A DNA stretch of 64,000 nt from an uncultured Monoglobus sp. (lineage in GTDB: Bacteria > Bacillota > Clostridia > Monoglobales > Monoglobaceae): positions 1-64,000 of the forward strand of contig CANRGH010000008.1 of assembly GCA_947630135.1 (NCBI GenBank), in the 5' to 3' direction. Of this stretch, positions 62,163-64,000 are shown piece after piece; within the stretch, counting starts at the first letter, position 1, and every line of letters starts with the position of its first letter. The notes under the pieces were generated by a model. That model searched no databases. It saw nothing but the letters and a program-made list of their open reading frames with translations, and had not been told where the DNA came from. A program made the position numbers and the translations under genes.

Positions 62163-64000
62163 ATGAGAGAGTTTTTGAAAAAATTTTTATCGGCGGCATT
62201 GACCGCGGCGCTTATGGTGAGCGCAACGCTTCCCGCGCGGCTCTGCCTCGCGGCGGAGGAAAGCGCAGCCGAAAACGGAAGCAATATGGTCATATTTGAC
62301 GATCTGGCGGATTTCTCTGTTGCCGCCGCTCACAGCGAGGGGCTTGAGATCGACGTTGTGACCGAGGAAAACAAATACGCCTTTAGCGGCGACGACACCC
62401 ACCTGATCCGCGTCACCTCGGATGCGGAGTGGATCGAATATGACGTGCCGCCCGGCGGCTATCTTGTTTTCCACACGGCGTATTCGCCGAATGAGGAGAT
62501 CTCACATTTCACGTTTGAGTACACGGCCGACGGCGAAACTTACGAAAAATTCAGTCCGATAATCACGACCGACTCGGCTTCGGGCAAATGGATCCCGGTG
62601 CATTACAGCTTAAAAAAGCTGCCCGATGAGGCGAAAAAAATTAAAGTCACGTTCGGGAACGTCGGCGGAACTCCGTGGTCGCCCTGCATAGAGAACGTTG
62701 AGCTCAAAACCCGCGGGACAAACGAGATAGGCTTCGCGGACTGCGTCGGCACTAAGTATTACGGTGCCACGGCAAAGCTTAAGAATTTGGGCCTTGTCAG
62801 CGGCTACAGCGCGACGGAATTTAACCCCGAGGGCACGATAACGCGCGCGGAATTTTGCTCAATGACCGCGCGGCTGCTGAATATAAACGGCACGGTCGAT
62901 CCCGCCTCGTTTAAGCGCGTGTTCGGCGACGTTGACAGCGATTACTGGGGCGCGGGGGCCGTATACGCCCTGTATTCAATGGGCGTCGTAAACGGCGACG
63001 AGAACGGAAATTTTAATCCCGAGGATAACATCACCGTTCAGGACGCGGTGAAAATCTTGGTGTCGTCATTGGGATATACCGCCATGGCGCTCGACCGCGG
63101 CGGCTATCCCGCGGGCTTTATCGGCGAGGCGTCGAGGCTTTCGCTTCTGGACGGATTGGGAGATATAGGCTACGCCGAAATGCTCAAAAGGGGCGACGCG
63201 GCAATGCTTATGAGCAATTCGCTCAATGTGCCGATCGTGACCCAGACGGTCTACGGCGAAAGCTCACAGGTCTATGAATACGGGACCGAAACGATACTCA
63301 GCCGTTACCACGGCATAACAACGGTGCGCGGCGAGATAACCGACGTCGGCCATGCGGGAGTGTACGCCGAAAGCGTTGTTCCCGAGGGCAGATTTACGAT
63401 CGGCGGCGAGAGCTATTCCGCGGGCGGCTTTGATTTGCTGCCCTTCCTCGGCATGCGCGGCACCGCGTATCTTAAAGAGGAAAAGGGCTCGGAGCCCGAG
63501 GCGGTTTACTTTGAGGCTGACAGCTCGATCTCGGTAACGGAGCTGAGCTTTAATGATTATGACCGTTTCGAGGGCGGCGCGGTTTATTATCTTGACAACG
63601 GAGCCGAGCGCAGGATCAATCTAAGCGACGAGGCGAAGATAATATATAATTACCGCTATCTCACCCGCGCGGGACTTATCGAAAACGGCGAATTGCCGTT
63701 TAAGTGCGGGTTTATGAAAATAATTAAAAATTCCGCGGACTCGGAGTATATCATGATTCGCGATTACGAGACATATGTGCTGGGCGGTGAGGCAAAGCTG
63801 GGCGGCGCGATAACCGACAAAAGCTCGGGCGCGGTCAGCTTAGATCTTGAGAACGCGGAGCTTGTGACGCTTTATAATGACGGCGAGAGGATCGAATACG
63901 ACCCGGAGTACCACCTTAACAAAAATGAGGTGCTGAACGTGGCGAAAAGCCTTGACGGAACCGTGGCCGATCTGCGCGTTTCGATAGACACGGCGGTCGG
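62163..64000 (+). CDS. SLH-domain secreted protein (3' end outside the window)
   Basis: The frame is open from ATG 62163 (CGGGAGAATGGAACT upstream) to the end, over 612 codons. It starts with a signal peptide (FLSAALTAALMVSATLPARL). A strand-rich discoidin-like domain follows (about residues 40-185: FHTAYSPNEEISHFTFEYTA, KIKVTFGNVGGTPWSPCIEN). Then come S-layer homology repeats (about 195-345: LGLVSGYSATEFNPEGTITR, AEFCSMTARLLNI, MGVVNGDENGNFNPEDNITV) and a long C-terminal part of unknown type. It is probably bound to the cell wall polymer. Its relation to the upstream cohesin/SLH protein suggests a surface cluster. Confidence 0.85.
   Translation, partial: MREFLKKFLSAALTAALMVSATLPARLCLAAEESAAENGSNMVIFDDLADFSVAAAHSEGLEIDVVTEENKYAFSGDDTHLIRVTSDAEWIEYDVPPGGYLVFHTAYSPNEEISHFTFEYTADGETYEKFSPIITTDSASGKWIPVHYSLKKLPDEAKKIKVTFGNVGGTPWSPCIENVELKTRGTNEIGFADCVGTKYYGATAKLKNLGLVSGYSATEFNPEGTITRAEFCSMTARLLNINGTVDPASFKRVFGDVDSDYWGAGAVYALYSMGVVNGDENGNFNPEDNITVQDAVKILVSSLGYTAMALDRGGYPAGFIGEASRLSLLDGLGDIGYAEMLKRGDAAMLMSNSLNVPIVTQTVYGESSQVYEYGTETILSRYHGITTVRGEITDVGHAGVYAESVVPEGRFTIGGESYSAGGFDLLPFLGMRGTAYLKEEKGSEPEAVYFEADSSISVTELSFNDYDRFEGGAVYYLDNGAERRINLSDEAKIIYNYRYLTRAGLIENGELPFKCGFMKIIKNSADSEYIMIRDYETYVLGGEAKLGGAITDKSSGAVSLDLENAELVTLYNDGERIEYDPEYHLNKNEVLNVAKSLDGTVADLRVSIDTAV

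Overview
The window looks like a chromosomal segment of an anaerobic, endospore-forming member of the Clostridia with a fairly high G+C core. The evidence is a run of sporulation genes (yabP, yabQ, a spoIIM homologue, a ylmC/ymxH-type PRC-barrel gene), the redox sensor Rex, an anaerobic ribonucleotide reductase activase, lysine synthesis by the DapL aminotransferase route, and S-layer-homology, cohesin and dockerin domains on secreted proteins. No genus is claimed. Almost all genes have clear Shine-Dalgarno sites, many promoters match TTGACA-17-TATAAT closely, and TTG and GTG starts occur.

Layout. 1-430 is the end of an rRNA operon (23S 3' end, a spacer with strong hairpins, 5S, terminator). 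490-3320 is a patchwork of small accessory genes with a duplicated promoter and 5' end of an acetyltransferase gene fused to a hicA remnant next to an apparently orphan hicB. 3470-8750 is a five-gene split glutamate synthase operon behind a promoter and an intrinsic terminator in its leader. 8760-11590 holds a small secreted protein and a two-component system whose response regulator is frameshifted. 11600-15170 is aconitase and isocitrate dehydrogenase, with a large palindrome over the promoter and a tandem structured repeat between the genes. Together with glutamate synthase these make 2-oxoglutarate and then glutamate. 15260-18460 is rex, a P-loop/Asp23-like fusion, an 8-oxoguanine glycosylase and fructose-bisphosphate aldolase.

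18500-25840 carries a candidate small RNA, a PP2C phosphatase with an FHA partner, a MATE transporter, the yabP-yabQ-divIC-S1 cluster, an NfeD/SPFH pair and yebC. 25900-33180 is an SbcD/SbcC-like pair, Asp23, a FakA/YloV-type kinase and RecG. 33200-36720 is a clearly AT-rich island: an XRE regulator with repeated operator-like sites, a zinc-ribbon membrane protein, a divergent Lgt paralogue, a lipoprotein and two secreted proteins with copper-amine-oxidase-N-type domains. A phd/relE-type toxin-antitoxin pair, a membrane protein, an antiporter and a second MATE transporter follow to 41900.

42030-49770 has dapF-dapL, ylmC, a ParB/Noc-like gene, a large secreted papain-like protease and an O-acetylhomoserine sulfhydrylase. 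49900-59130 has an AraC regulator, a SpoIIM homologue, two overlapping M42 peptidase genes of which the second has lost its metal ligands, polA, coaE, a lytic transglycosylase and an M18 aminopeptidase. 59190-64000 is a cell-surface region: one protein combining cohesin-like, SLH and dockerin modules, nrdG, and an SLH protein cut by the window edge.

The strongest leads for undescribed biology are the cohesin-SLH-dockerin protein, the M42 enzyme/pseudoenzyme pair, the AT-rich Lgt-paralogue/lipoprotein island, and the P-loop/Asp23 fusion in the rex operon.
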